Below, piece by piece: positions 40,651-52,992 of a stretch of DNA of 64,000 bases. The position numbers were made by a program, and so were the translations under genes. Within the stretch, counting starts at the first letter, position 1, and each line of letters begins with the position of its first letter. The notes beneath the pieces were generated by a model that was not told the DNA's origin, searched no databases, and saw nothing but the letters and a program-made list of their open reading frames with translations. The stretch comes from Glebionis coronaria (Eukaryota; Streptophyta; Magnoliopsida; Asterales; Asteraceae). The stretch is taken from the NCBI GenBank assembly GCA_025667525.1, contig CM046875.1:117790340-117854339 (forward strand). Reading direction: 5' to 3'.

Positions 40651-43217
40651 TGTAACACCCCACTTGGATAAGTGGACCGTTACGTGTATTTATGGCGTGT
40701 CATCAAAGCATAAGGTAAATGTCCTAAAACATTAACTGACCATAACGGAAATACCGGAATCAAGCATAGGTAATCCAACATAAGCTCAAAACATGAAAAG
40801 TAAAATACTGAAAGAAAGGACTGAACAATGTCCAACGGTAATATAAAAATGAAGTGCATAAAGTACAGAAATCTTGACGGCTTCCATCCAATGCACATGC
40901 TCTCAGATTCTTAAGAGTGTCCTGGTGTACCTGCCGTTAGAACATGAAAGAACTAAGGCTGAGCATAACGCTCAGTGAACATATATAATGCATGATAGGA
41001 ATATACTGAACTTGAAATAATTAATAATTACTGCAGCTGAAAGACTGATATTTGGAGTATGATAAAAACTGTAGAAAATCTTATAAGCCTGATTTATAAA
41101 TAATAAAACTGAACTGTTATCTGTTAAATCTGAAAACATGCATTTACTGTATTTTAATTGCCAAGAGCTTATATAGGTCATGTGCTGTAACAACTGTTGC
41201 ATGAATAACTGGAGGGGTGACCTCGTCATGCTGTAGAGGGGTGGCCTCTAAATAACTGTGTTGGGTGGAGGGATCAGCTCCAATGTGAAGGATGTAAAGC
41301 ACACACCACATTCACCTGATAACTGTAAACTGATAAGCCTAGGATGCATCCATACGCCCCACTAATAATACTGATAAAATGGCCAAGTCGAACTGAGTGG
41401 AACGCTGTAGAATATCACTCTCCCGCAGGTGAGTCATGACACCGGTGCCTCAAGTGTCATGGTTACGGTATCTCCGTAACTAGTACTACTGACTGGTCAT
41501 GCTTGTATATAAAGCTCAGGCAATATCTTAGTTATTAAAATAATTTCAGATAATTTATAACATGTAATGGGGAACACATTCGGCTGCAGACGGGAGATCC
41601 TAATCATGCATAGAAAAGAAGTCCTTACTGAAAGGACGGGAAATCCGTACCTCATGTCCAGTAACCGACTGAGATCAACTGACAAAAGTCTACTCTGACA
41701 TCACGCGAGCTACATGAATAAAGGACGCTGAATAAGTTTATTGATATCTGTTTATTTTACTGATCTTACAGTACTTGGTTAAATCTATTTATTCTTGTAA
41801 TACTGTTAATATATAAACTGATAAGTCTGAATGTTCTAATATTTCTGATTAAACTATTTCTGTTCTATTAATAATTACGGCATAACACGTATTCCGACGT
41901 TATGATATTTCTATACTTATTAACTTGCTAATAATAGAAAGCTTCCTAAATTAGAACGTTTCCAAAATAATTTAATTATTAAATAAATTATACCCTTTTA
42001 AATCTTATAAAAACTATTTTAATTTAATCCATTTAAATATACAATCTATACATTTATAAAATTAAGTGCTAAAAGGTATAATTAAAAATCTTCATTTTTT
42101 TAAAATTTAACTATATCCCGAGCCTACCGAGATACCCATTCTCGGTTGCACTAAAACAATTCAACAAAAAATAAAATCTGCATATATGAATTAGTGACAG
42201 AAATATTGTCACTAAAAAGTGTGACCAAAAGCTGAGTTTTAAAAACTTTCAGTAAACGAATCTGCGACAGAAATTAGCGTCGCTAATCTGTCACTAATTT
42301 CAAAACTAACACCTTTAGTTTTCTGTTTAATATGTTCCCACTGCTCCTTATATAATTCCCACTGTTCTCATAAGGTTTCCCACAGCTTGACAATCCCAAA
42401 CACCCCTTTAACAACCTTACAGCCAAATGGTTGTTTTGGTAATCTTTGGGTCAAACACAACCCTAGCCGCCCCTGTGTGGGTCACGGCTGGGCAGGGACA
42501 GTATATAACGAGACCTTATGGTCTCGGTCCCCATGATAATCAGCAACCCGATGCCCCCTTTTCTCTTTTGGTTCACACAACCACAAACAAACACCACCAT
42601 ATGTGGCGACTGCCCCCTGGTGGGGTTGCTGTTCTCGGCTGACCAAAACAAGCGCCAACGAGAGTTATAAACTCTCGGTTCCCTTTTTCCCCATCTTAAC
42701 CCGACCTCCTTTTTATGGCCAATATACATTACTAACTGATTTCGTTCGTATATACCAAATCAAAAACAAACTTGACATCAATTGAAAAATCAAAATGAGG
42801 AACATCGATTACCGTAATAGGTTGATAAGGAAAGATGAAAACACGCGAATTCGTAATAGAAAACTAGCTCGAATGCTTGTTTTGTGATCTAAGCCGGCAG
42901 CCACAATTGCTAACCCTAGTATCTCCTTTTTTTCATCTGAAACAACACAAGGGGGTAACCCTGTGTATATCTTTTTTTTGTGCACTAAAATGGACTTGAG
43001 CCCAATTCTTCTTTTTTTTCTTTCTTTTGGCCGGCCATAAAGCCTTCTTTCTCTTTCTTTCCTTTTTTTAAAGCCGACTATATAACTTTTCATTTTTTTT
43101 TAATTTTTTTTAACATATATACTTTCGTAATACTTATTTTCCTGAATAATTGTATATAGTTTTTAATAATTAAAATTGCGTATTTAATATTTCGAATACT
43201 TAAATACGGTTTTTACA
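40651..43217 (-). repeat. 3' LTR of element C
   Basis: 2,567 bp; the plus strand starts TGTAACACCCC and ends TTTTTACA. It matches 47,956-50,519 with few differences (7 in the first ~330 bases). The paired short open frames near 42,427-42,729 recur in the other LTR and are not genes. Confidence 0.93.
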
Positions 43218-43325
43218 ATTCTTCCCCTCTAAAAATAATAATTCGTCCCCGAATTAAGGATACGACAATACTGGGTTTTACAATTCTTCCTCTCTAAAAA
43301 GAATAATTCGTCCCCGAATTAAAGG
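43211..43325 (-). promoter_or_regulatory. Duplicated polypurine tract of element C
   Basis: On the minus strand AGAGGGGAAGAAT directly precedes the 3' LTR start (TGTAAAAACC). The LTR end plus PPT block, about 50 bp, is repeated 65 bases away (43,211 and 43,276) with a second tract AGAGAGGAAGAAT. One of the two is presumably the active second-strand primer. Confidence 0.75.
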
Positions 43326-44719
43326 TAATAAGCTGATGAAGTTATAAAAGTTGAAAGGACACATGCTGAAAGAGCATGAAGGCTGAAAAGACATATTAGC
43401 TGAAGGATCGTTCGTCCTTGATTTAGAACATGATGCTGCTGAAAGAGTATAAACATGACATGACTGAAGTAAACATGGAATGTGACATGTCTGAAAGAAC
43501 TTAACCGAGTTATTGAAGGAAAAAGAATGAGAGGTCCGGATGGACTCCTCCGTTCTGAGTGGCTTCCCGCTCGAAACGACTCCTTCAAAGGTCTAAACAC
43601 AATGAAAATCTTGGTTCTGATGACCCTGTCTGGATAACTGCTGAAATAGTTTCTGGCTCCATACTTAAAATGGATTTTCTTAAGCTGATAGATTGAATAT
43701 GCTATAGCATGTAATATACGAGAAACGGTACGCACAAATATTCTGAAAAGATAACATTTATCTCTCTGCGCAAGCTGCTGAAAATAAATAAATATATAGG
43801 GACGATCTACGTGAACAATTGTGAACGTGCTACGTGAGCATATATGAACGTGATTCGCGATCATTTGATGAATGTTGGGCATGGAATATATCGTGAACGT
43901 GATAAGTGAAACATACTGTGAACGTGATATTAGAACATATCATGAACGTAGGCTGACTGAGGAAGGAATGCCAAGCGATACAGCCTGAGACGTGAAACGT
44001 CTGCCTGGGTATGGAAAAGTTGTGCTAAACTTGCGTCTGGTTTCTTAAGCTTCCTGTGGCCGTATACAATAACAAGTTATGAAACGTATATTCTGAGACG
44101 AAACCCGAATCTGAACGTGAACAATGTCATGAATGCGGACGCGGACTTAAGTCCTGAGATCGCACAATTGTGGACTGAAATAATATTTTAATGTGAGCGT
44201 GAGACTTAAACGCGAAGGTGAACATAAACATAAGTTGAACGTGAACGTACGCGTGATCATGAACATAAACGTGAGCGTGAGCGTGAATTCTATCTGAAAT
44301 GATTATTTGTGGAATACCTTAAAATCGTACGATCTACTACTGAAATTCCTGCAGATCTGCTACTCCGTATACCTTTCGGATGAAAGAACACGTGTAGGCT
44401 GGTTAAATGGTCGATAATGACTTAGATCGTATTATACCACTTCTGAGTCTATGATAACTGGTAACAATCTCATGGAGTCTTGTCTTATTTTTGTTCAGAA
44501 ATTTCTAAGGGTTGTAGTAACTTACTAGCATGTGGGTGTTCTATCTTGAACCTGCGGTATGTCAAGCATCTAGATATGAACACAGTTGCATCAATTGTGT
44601 TATACTGCTTCTATCAAAATTCTGCCTGAATATGGAACATTCTGGTGGAAATCTGGTTGAATAGTCATGGAAATTTTTTTTAGGGAGAACTGTCAGCAAT
44701 TTCTGCGGTAGCAGTCAAT
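43326..44719 (-). other. Decayed interior of element C (3' part)
   Basis: No intact ORF. Degenerate repeats of GAACGTGAT type occur near 43,810-43,950 and 44,210-44,290. The position is where RNase H and integrase would be; I could not recognise them. Confidence 0.4.
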
Positions 44720-45800
44720 TAAGTTCTAGAAAATTTGGTACTTCGTTCACAGGCGTCGGTCGGGACCATCAGGTGATGGCCTTCACCTTCGCAGGATTGT
44801 CTGAAATTTCTTTCTGCTGAAATAGGGTGGCTCAGAAATGTCACTTTGTTCACCTGGAATATACATCTGGAAAGCTGCTTATATAATTTCCTCCTATCAG
44901 AAAATCTGCAGAATCGTGAAAAGATGACTCCCATGTTCTTCTCCAGAATTTAGGAGATCAGGATGTTATCAAAGAACATACTGACGATTTTGTCTACGAA
45001 GTCGTAAAAAAATTTATTCATAAATTTCATACTATCGCTGGGGCATTAGGGATCCCAGACGCATAAGTCAAAATTTTAGAGAGACTATAACGTCTTCAAC
45101 AGTAATCTGGAAAACATCATGTTCTTCTATCACCACTACTGATGGCATGGTCGTGAATTGTTCTGGAAAAAATTTAAGATATTGTAGCAGGTCAGGTAAA
45201 CCTTCTATACGTGGAATGAATATCGATTAAGAATGGTGATCTGGTAAATTTTCCGATGGTCGATACATGATCTCATGTTACCGGCCTTCTTTCTAATAGA
45301 CAGAAACAGTGCGTTGTCTGGTGGTGCGTCAGGGCGAATAAGGCCTCGTTCCGGTAACTTTTGCAACAAATGCTTCAACTCTTTAACTTAGCTGAAGCCC
45401 TGCAATAAAGATTTTTGAAAACAGGTTCCGTTCTTAAGACTAACTCGATGTTAAATTATGTCTCGTGGTTAGGAAGGAATTTCTTGAAAACTTTCTGAAA
45501 TAACATTTGGGAACTCTGGAATAATCTGCTGATCATGAATTTAAAGAACTTCAGAAGTGGATTATAACTGGTGGCTAGACAGTCTTCATAGTTATGGACT
45601 GATAGGTCACGCGCTTGTAAGGCAGAAACAATTTGTACTGATTTTTCGGCAGAAAACATAATGAATATATATTAGGGATTTAGTAATACGGATCTCGTCG
45701 TTAACTGAAAAGAAAACTTTAATAAATATGGGTGATACCATGGAGTCTTTTCTGGCTAGGAGGTAGGTAATACCTGATTTAGATAAAACTGGCATACGAA
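44720..45800 (-). pseudogene. pol: Element C pol remnant (protease end and RT)
   Basis: Scattered matches in several frames to plant Ty3/gypsy pol. They are: FNIELVLRTEPVFKNLYCR (cf. the RT N-terminal IDLVPGT...Y block), ERGLIRP near the expected GFIRPS, RSCIDHRKIYQITILNRY (cf. the CIDYRELN...NRYPLP block), and downstream a remnant around the MPFGL..AP box and the LRRF/NFE region. The YIDD active-site box is not intact. Many stops and indels; it cannot produce RT. Confidence 0.65.
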
Positions 45801-47939
45801 TAAGCGAAGCAAACGTGGAAATTTTTCACTGAATGCGTTCGTCTGTAACCTCTCAGAATGAATACTGTGTGTTTAACCTAAGTAATACTCTAGTGGTGGT
45901 GATTGAATTTTTAAATGATCTGATTCATGCGTGGCATAATAGAATGTGTATACCCCTTTTCTGAAAGGTACCCTGAATTACTAAGGGCCTGGTTTAGAAA
46001 CATACTGGAGTTATGAGTTCTGACTCGTATTTTGAGAAAATATTCGTATGACGTGTACCATGACTGGTGTTCTGATATGTGTCTTCCAAAATGATACATG
46101 AGACCTATGTCTTGGCTGCTGTCTTGACATGTGTTTTAGTGGATGAATCTGGACAAGGCTGAAAATTTTTGGTAACTGCCAGGATTGGCGTACCGGTTAG
46201 ACTACTGACCTCTGTATTTCTGGTCACATCCGTTCCGGAGTTCCGATGTTTACTGACTGATTAATTATAAGCACGGTGGTTGTCACTACTGCTTTGTCTG
46301 TCAATTTATGACGGTCATTATCATGACCGTGATTCATGTAACTATTCTGTTGAGTGGCCGGCTGGGTTCCGGTTCCCACTCTTCTGAATGAAAGGTTAGC
46401 TGAGTGAAGTGTGGCATCAAGCTGAGAAGGTAAAAGCATGGAATGGAATGGTAGTGTCTGATGGTTAAAATTTATTCTTGTCAGAAATTTCAAATTTATA
46501 GTTTTCGTCCTTGTTCTGCAAAGTCCTCATAGTATAAACAGCATCAGCATCTTGAGAAATCTCCAAAGTATCAGCAGCATCAGCATTTGTGAGGTCTTCA
46601 AAGTGTTAGCAGCATTAGTATCTGGTAAAATCTTCAACTCACGAGCAACATCAGCATCTGGTAGAATATCGACAAGTGGAAACGCCTGAGATGATTGAGG
46701 ATCGATTAGCAATATTCATGGAGTAGGGTACCTGGAGTACACCTGGACTACTGTACATGAAGTACAAAATGAATACTGCACATGGAGCATATCTGAGACA
46801 CTATACGTGGAGTACACATGAAATGTTGTACATGGAGTATAACTGAGACACTGTACATGGGGTACATATGGAATACTGTACATGGCACTGGTGGAAATTT
46901 TATGGGATGATCGATACTAGTGTCGCTTGTCTAACATGATCAAGGAAATGAATTTCTTTAAACGGTAGTAAACTGAACTGAAATGAGTAACATGATTGCC
47001 TGGTAATTCCTGCGTGGACTTAAAGATGGTTATATAGAGTTTCAAGAATATGATTAAACGAAATTTCAACAATGGTCAGCATGAAGACATGACTGATGAA
47101 GATCAAACATGATTATTATGAAAACATGATTTTTACTATAACCCCTTCTGTATCTTAGCATGAGGACATAATCAGCTTGCTGAAATCATAATCGTCCTAA
47201 GGAGACATGAACTTAATCAACATGAAAATGATATCCACTTGAGGGTATGAAACTTGATTGTTATCAAGAACATAAGGGTATAGTCAACTGAGGTTTAATA
47301 TCAACTGGTGTGGATAGTTATGGTTTAATCCATAGTATTCATAGTAGGAAGCATGTGACTAATTATGGGCGATTCTGTTTCGATCCATACTTGTCAAATT
47401 TTTTTGAGAACTGTCATGTATAGAAATTTACGATCTGGGACTAAATATGGTTGGCTGTAGTCCAATTCATATTTATCAAGATTTTATGAAATGTCATGAT
47501 ATGACAAAGGTGAACAACTATAGATCGGTTCACAAGACAACATTCGACTCACAAGCATGAAATTTGATCTGAACATTGGTGAACGTATATGGGCTGGTTC
47601 ACCAAGCAATATTCGACTGAAAACATGAATCTGACATGAGTAAGGATGAACGCCTATGGTCAGTTCATCTATACAAAAATCTGAACGGGCAAGGGTGAAA
47701 GCCTATGGTCAGTTCACCAAAACGAAAATTCGCTAAAAAGCGCATGCGACTAAATATGGCCAGTTCTGTACCAACCTTTTACTTAGTCAAAAACTTTAAG
47801 AAAACTGACTGATAAGTGAAGAAAACAGACTGATAAATACATGAGAAACATGAAGATAACAACGCCAAAATCTGGGAAGTTCCTAGTGACTATCCACTAG
47901 TCACAAGTCAAGTTTTAGAGCCTATAGGTTGAACCTTAC
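45801..47939 (-). other. Decayed Gag region and leader of element C
   Basis: I see no intact Gag. There is a tandem set of about four ~48-bp units (CAGCATCAGCATCTGG core, 46,540-46,680), a ~25-bp minisatellite (CTGTACATGGAGTACA core, 46,727-46,885) and degenerate repeats of a GGTCAGTTCACC type at 47,510-47,720. The tandem sets probably arose by replication slippage in a non-coding body. Confidence 0.5.
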
Positions 47940-47951
47940 GCTCTGATACCA
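47940..47951 (-). promoter_or_regulatory. Primer-binding site of element C
   Basis: The minus strand reads TGGTATCAGAGC (initiator Met tRNA type), four bases from the LTR end. Confidence 0.88.
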
Positions 47952-47955
47952 TAAT

Positions 47956-50519
47956 TTTAACACCCCACTTGGATAAGTGGACCGTTACGTGTATTTATGG
48001 CGTGTCATAAAAGCATAAGGTAAATGTCCTAAAACATTAACTGACCGTAACGGAAATACCGGAATCAAACATAGGTAATCCAACATAAGCTCAAAACATG
48101 AAAAGTAAAATACTAAAAGAAAGGACTGAACAATGTCCAACGGTAATATAAAAATGAAGTGCATAAAGTACAGAAATCTTGACGGCTTCCATCCAATGCA
48201 CATGCTCTCAGAATCTTAAGAGTGTCCTGGTGTACCTGCCGTTAGAACATGAAAGAACTACGGCTGAGCATAACGCTCAGTGAACGGATATAATGCATGA
48301 TAGGAATATATTGAACTTGAAATAATTAATAATTGCTGCAGCTGAAAGACTGATATGTGGAGTATGATAAAAACTGTAGAAAATCTGATAAGCCAGATTT
48401 ATAAATAATAAAACTGAACTGTTATCTGTTAAATCTGAAAACATGCATTTACTGTATTTTAATTACCAAGAGCTTATATAGGTCATGTGATGTAACAACT
48501 GTTGCATGAATAACTGGAGGGGTGACCTCGTCATGCTGTAGAGGGGTGACCTCTAAATAACTGTGCTGGGTGGAGGGATCAGCTCCAATGTGAAGGATGT
48601 AGAGCACACACCACATTCACCTGATAACTGTAAACTGATAAGCCTAGGATGCATCCATACGCCCCACTAATAATACTGATAAAATGGCCAAGCTGAACTG
48701 AGTGGAACGCTGCGGAATATCACTCTCCCGCAAGTAAGTCATGACACCGGTGCCTCAAGTGTCATGGTTACGGTACCTCCGTAACTAGTACTACTGACTG
48801 GTCATGCTTGTATATAAAGCTCAGGCAATATCTTAGTTATTAAAATAATTTCAGATAATTTATAACATGTACTGGGGAACACATTTGGCTGCAGACGGGA
48901 GATCCTAATCATGCATATAAAAGAAGTACTTACTGAAAGGACGGGAAATCCATACCTCGTGTCCAGTAACTGACTGAGATCAACTGACAAAAGTCTACTC
49001 TGACATCACGCGAGCTACATGAATAAAGGACGCTGAATAAGTTTATTGATATCTTTTTATTTTACTGATCTTATTGTACTTGGTTAAATCTATTTATTCT
49101 TGTAATACTGTTAATATATAAACTGATAAGTCTGAATGTTCTAATATTTCTGATTAACGTATTTCTGTTCTATTAATAATTACGGTATAACACGTATTAT
49201 GACGTTATGATATTTCTATATTTATTAACCTGCTAATAATATAAAGCTTCCTAAATTAGAACGTTTCCAAAATAATTTAATTATTAAATAAATTATACCC
49301 TTTTAAATCTTATAAAAACTATTTTAATTTAATCCATTTAAACATACAATCTATACATTTATAAAATTAAGTGCTAAAAGGTATAATTTAAAAATCTTCA
49401 TTTTTATAATTTAACTATATCCCGAGCCTACCGAGATACCCATTCTCGGTCGCACTAAAACAATTCAACAAAATATAAAATCTGCCTATTTGAATTAGTG
49501 ACAGAAAAACTGTCACTAAAAAGTGTGACCAAAAGCTGAGTATTAAAAACTGTCAATAAACGAATCTGCAACAGAAATTAGCGTCGCTAATCTGTCGCTA
49601 ATTTCAAAACTAACACCTTTTATTTTCTGTTTAATATGTTCCCACTGCTCCTTATATAATTACCACTGTTCTCATAAGGTTTCCCGCTGCTTGACAGTCC
49701 CGAACACCCCTTTAACAGCCTTACAGCCAAATGGTTGTTTTGGTAATCTTTGGGTCGAACACAACCCTAGCTGCCCCTGTGTGGGTCACGGCTGGGCGGG
49801 GACAGTATATAACGAGACCTTATGGTCTCGGTCCCCATGATAATCAAAAACCCGACGCCCCCTTTTCTCTTTTGGTTCGCACAACCACAAACAAACACCA
49901 CCATATGTGGCGACTGCCCCTTGGTGGGGTTGCTGTTCTCGGCTGACCAAAACAAGCGCCACCGAGAGTTATAAACTCTCGGTTCCCTTTTTCCCCATCT
50001 TAACCCGACCTCCTTTTTATGGCCAATATACATTACTCACTGATTCCGTTCGTATATACCAAATCAAAAACACAAGTTGACATAAATTGGAAAATCAAAA
50101 GGAGGATCATCGATTACCGTAATAGGTTGATAAGGAAAGATGGAAACACGCGAATTCGTAATAGAAAACTAGCTAGAATGCTTGTTTTGTGATCTAAGCC
50201 GGAAGCCACAATTGCTAACCCTAGTATCTCCTTTTTTCGTCTGAAACAACACAAGGGGGTAACCCCGTGTATATCTTTTTTGTGCACTAAAATGGGCTTG
50301 AGCCCAATTCTTCTTTTTTTCTCTTTCTTTTGGCCGGCCATAAAGCCTTCTTTCTCTTTCTTTCCTTTTTTTTAAAGCCGACTATATAACTTTTAATTTT
50401 TTTAAATTTTTTTAACATATATACTTTCGTAATAATTATTTTCCTGATTAATTGTATATAGTTTTTAATAATTAAAACTGCGTATTTAATATTTTGAATA
50501 CTTAAATACGGGTTTTACA
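47956..50519 (-). repeat. 5' LTR of element C
   Basis: 2,564 bp, colinear with 40,651-43,217. The inner terminal dinucleotide has mutated (plus-strand TT where the other copy has TG). It contains short hairpins conserved in both copies: GAGACCTTATGGTCTC near 49,820 and GAGAGTTATAAACTCTC near 49,965. Confidence 0.93.
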
Positions 50520-50524
50520 TTTTA

Positions 50525-51583
50525 TGTCGCTATTTATCACGCTTTAGAAAACGTGGTAGCTTCATTATATCTTCTGTAGCTTGAAGCTTGGCAGTACCGT
50601 TACACTTCACTTCACATTATTTATAAGTCATAAATTCACGGGCGAATAAAGAAGAATAAAAAGAGTGTGATGGTTTCGACACCCATTGAACCCCACAAGT
50701 ACACTGTACACTGTAAAATCAAAGAAGTATTGCTTTTGTCTTCCTCCGCCCACTTTCTTAACAATTTAACAAAACTATCGTTTTCATTTTTCTCTCTCTA
50801 GTTTTTTTTTCTTTGACCACCCATCAATCCGACATCATCTTATATTTTTCTCATCATCCCACAATATCAAATATACACAAATCTCACACAATATTTAGAG
50901 ATCAACTTATCATAAATCTTAAAAAAAAATTATTGGCAAAAACCAATGAAAATCTGGTGGTGGGGGATTGTTTCCACGATGGTTTACACCACAACCGACC
51001 TTATATTTCCACGGTGGTTTACACCACCGCCGAACTTATATTTTCCGGCGCTTCAGCCATCATGCATGAGATGGATCCCACCGGACCCACTGACCACCCC
51101 GACCGAAACCCACTGACCAATCGGCACCAACTCATAGTCATGGAAGCTTTGGTCAACACCACTTCCAGTCATCGTCATCGCACATCCGACCATTAAAGAT
51201 GATGAAGAGGGTGATGTTTATATTTTTTTACATGTAAATTTAACACCCTAATTCAGATCTAAAATGGGTGGATATACTAGATCTGAAGTGGGTGAGAAAG
51301 AAAGAGGTGGTGAGAGAGAAAGGTGAAAGAGAAAGTTAATTTTTATATAACAGAGAAAGTTAGATTATTAATATGTACCTTTATTCCTTTTCTTATCATT
51401 GATGGGTGTTTTGCTACTAAACAACGGTGTTCAAACCCATGAACAATATAAGAAGATGAATGAAGGAGAAAAATATTTTTTGGTAAGTGGGAAAGATTTT
51501 TGATTCCCAATGAACATTTTTACTAGTTTACATTACCTTTTGGGAAAATACTAGTATAAACAGTAGTATAAGAGAATATTATC
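50525..51583. other. Noncoding region between element C and a MITE fragment
   Basis: A ~50-bp imperfect tandem duplication (ACGRTGGTTTACACCAC core, 50,965-51,045) lies in an open frame (50,813-51,196) of unremarkable composition. CT-rich stretches precede it. I see no supported gene. Confidence 0.4.
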
Positions 51584-51586
51584 TTA

Positions 51587-51908
51587 GGCTACCCACAACG
51601 CTGGTATTACTTTTGGGTCACGACCGATGTCGCACTCGGTCGGCTCGCTGCGGCGACCGATTCGACCAAAACGACTCCCCCAATTCGACTCCCCACACGA
51701 CCTAATTCATCATTTCAATCTTTCTTTCATTCCGTTTTCTTTGTATTTTTTCTTTTTTGGACTAAATTTAATTAATTTTAATTATGTTTTATTTAGGTTT
51801 TGGTTGTTTTTAACCGCCTCTAACCACACCTTCATCTCTCTATGGCATCAAATAGAAAACAATAGCAGAAAATGGCAAACACCAAACATGGGGAGATAAA
51901 CAAATACT
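51587..51908. mobile_element. Partial Harbinger-type MITE, same family as 38,934-39,478
   Basis: Begins GGCTACCCACAACGCTGG after TTA and shares the CGCACTCGGTCG block with the complete copy. The right terminus is not visible; the sequence seems interrupted at about 51,909 by the next element (TTA followed by a G-run). Confidence 0.6.
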
Positions 51909-52100
51909 GTTAGGGGGGGGGGGGTAAATGATTTAAAAAAAACACCCCTTAACGAGCGTTGCCCAGGCAACGCTGGGGCAAACGGTGTTAGGCTTTTGGA
52001 AGGAGCGGTATCGTAACGCCGCCAACGCCCGTTGGGGCGTTACGATGCCTAAGGCTGGAGGGAATGGTGAAAAAAACCCACGGGTGGGGGTGAGTTGGCA

Positions 52101-52116
52101 TAAACCCACGCGTGGG
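52101..52116. repeat. 16-bp perfect palindrome AACCCACGCGTGGGTT
   Basis: It lies in a cluster of ACCCACGCGT-type repeats (52,070-52,165) in the 5' region of the Harbinger-like gene remnant. Clustered inverted motifs in this position are common near transposon ends, where transposase or its Myb-like partner binds; binding here is inference. Confidence 0.5.
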
Positions 52117-52351
52117 TTGCCATAAATCTCACATAAACCCATCAAAAACCCACGCGTAGGTTAAGGAATCTAGGCAAAAAAAAAACCCACCAACGGTTAC
52201 TTACTCACCTTTCACTTCTCCCAATTTTACCCTAAAATTTAATTTTTATCCCTATTATTTCCTATATAATCACCATTTTTCTTATCATTTTTTCATAACT
52301 CGTATTCATCTTCTTCCTCAAACACATAATTCATCTTCTTTCACTTCTCCA

Positions 52352-52735
52352 ATGGCGCTTGTACTATGGACACCCGAGGAAGAAATAGCGTTCTGTCGTT
52401 CTTGGGGCTTTGTTGCTAAAAACTCCGTTCCAGGTAACCCAACAAATAGTCGTAGTTTTTGGGGTTTGGTTTTGCAAAGGATGGAGGTTTGTTTAGATGA
52501 TTAAAGGAAACAAACATACGATAGCATAAACCGGAAATGAAAGTCCCTAATGTGTGTCGTGCGTAGGTTTGTTGGATGTTACAACAACGCAACGCGTACA
52601 TGGGTAATTGGAGCAACTGACGAGGATGTAACAAATAACGCCCTTCGTGAATATGAAGCTGAGTATAGGTGCCGGTTTCAGTATCTTCACTGTTGGGAGG
52701 TTTTGAAAACTTATCCACGGTTTTTTCCTTCTTAA
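52352..52735 (+). pseudogene. Harbinger-associated Myb/SANT-like protein, dead
   Basis: The frame from the ATG at 52,352 has the trihelix/Myb-like layout of the PIF/Harbinger accessory protein: WTPEEEIAFCRSW, FWGLVLQRM, then TYDSINRK, RFVGCYNN, EYEAEYRCRFQYLHCWEVLK. Two in-frame stops break it: TAA after CLDD and TGA where relatives have a Trp (NRK-W-K). The intact family protein brings transposase to the nucleus and the TIRs. No DDE transposase lies nearby. Such proteins are often misannotated as glutathione transferase-like in Asteraceae genomes. Confidence 0.78.
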
Positions 52736-52992
52736 ATTATCCGTGTATCGTGTTTATTTATTTATGTGTTGTTTTTAATATCTTGTAATGTTTTTATTTA
52801 CCCAATGTATTGTTTACATTTTTAATAAAAGTTTTTGTTTTAATTCATCCGAGTATCGTTAAAGTCCCTTAATATAACAATTATCGAAACTATAACTCGT
52901 ATAAACACAAATACAAAACGAAATACTTTTCAAACGCGCAATGCTTTATTAACTATTATAAACAAAGTATTACAAAGTGCTATGAATACACC
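52736..52992. other. AT-rich spacer, left flank of element D
   Basis: Nothing recognised except possible 3' UTR sequence of the dead Myb-like gene (AATAAAA near 52,823). Confidence 0.4.

Larger units (their letters stand above)
40651..50519 (-). mobile_element. Element C: Ty3/gypsy LTR retrotransposon with dead coding region
   Basis: 9,869 bp with two LTRs of 2,567 and 2,564 bp and a perfect 5-bp target duplication TTTTA (40,646-40,650 and 50,520-50,524). The primer-binding site on the right and polypurine tract on the left show minus-strand orientation. The internal 4.7 kb has only remnants of protease and RT (44,720-45,800), in the style of plant chromoviruses such as Tekay/Del, broken by many stops and frame changes. 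Confidence 0.92.

Noticed and set aside
42427..42729. Overlapping 71- and 88-codon frames, repeated at 49,731-50,033
   Set aside because: They lie inside both LTRs of element C and are maintained only because the LTRs are duplicates; no coding features.
43319..43882. 187-codon minus-strand frame in element C
   Set aside because: Composition is not protein-like and it matches nothing expected at that position of a gypsy element.
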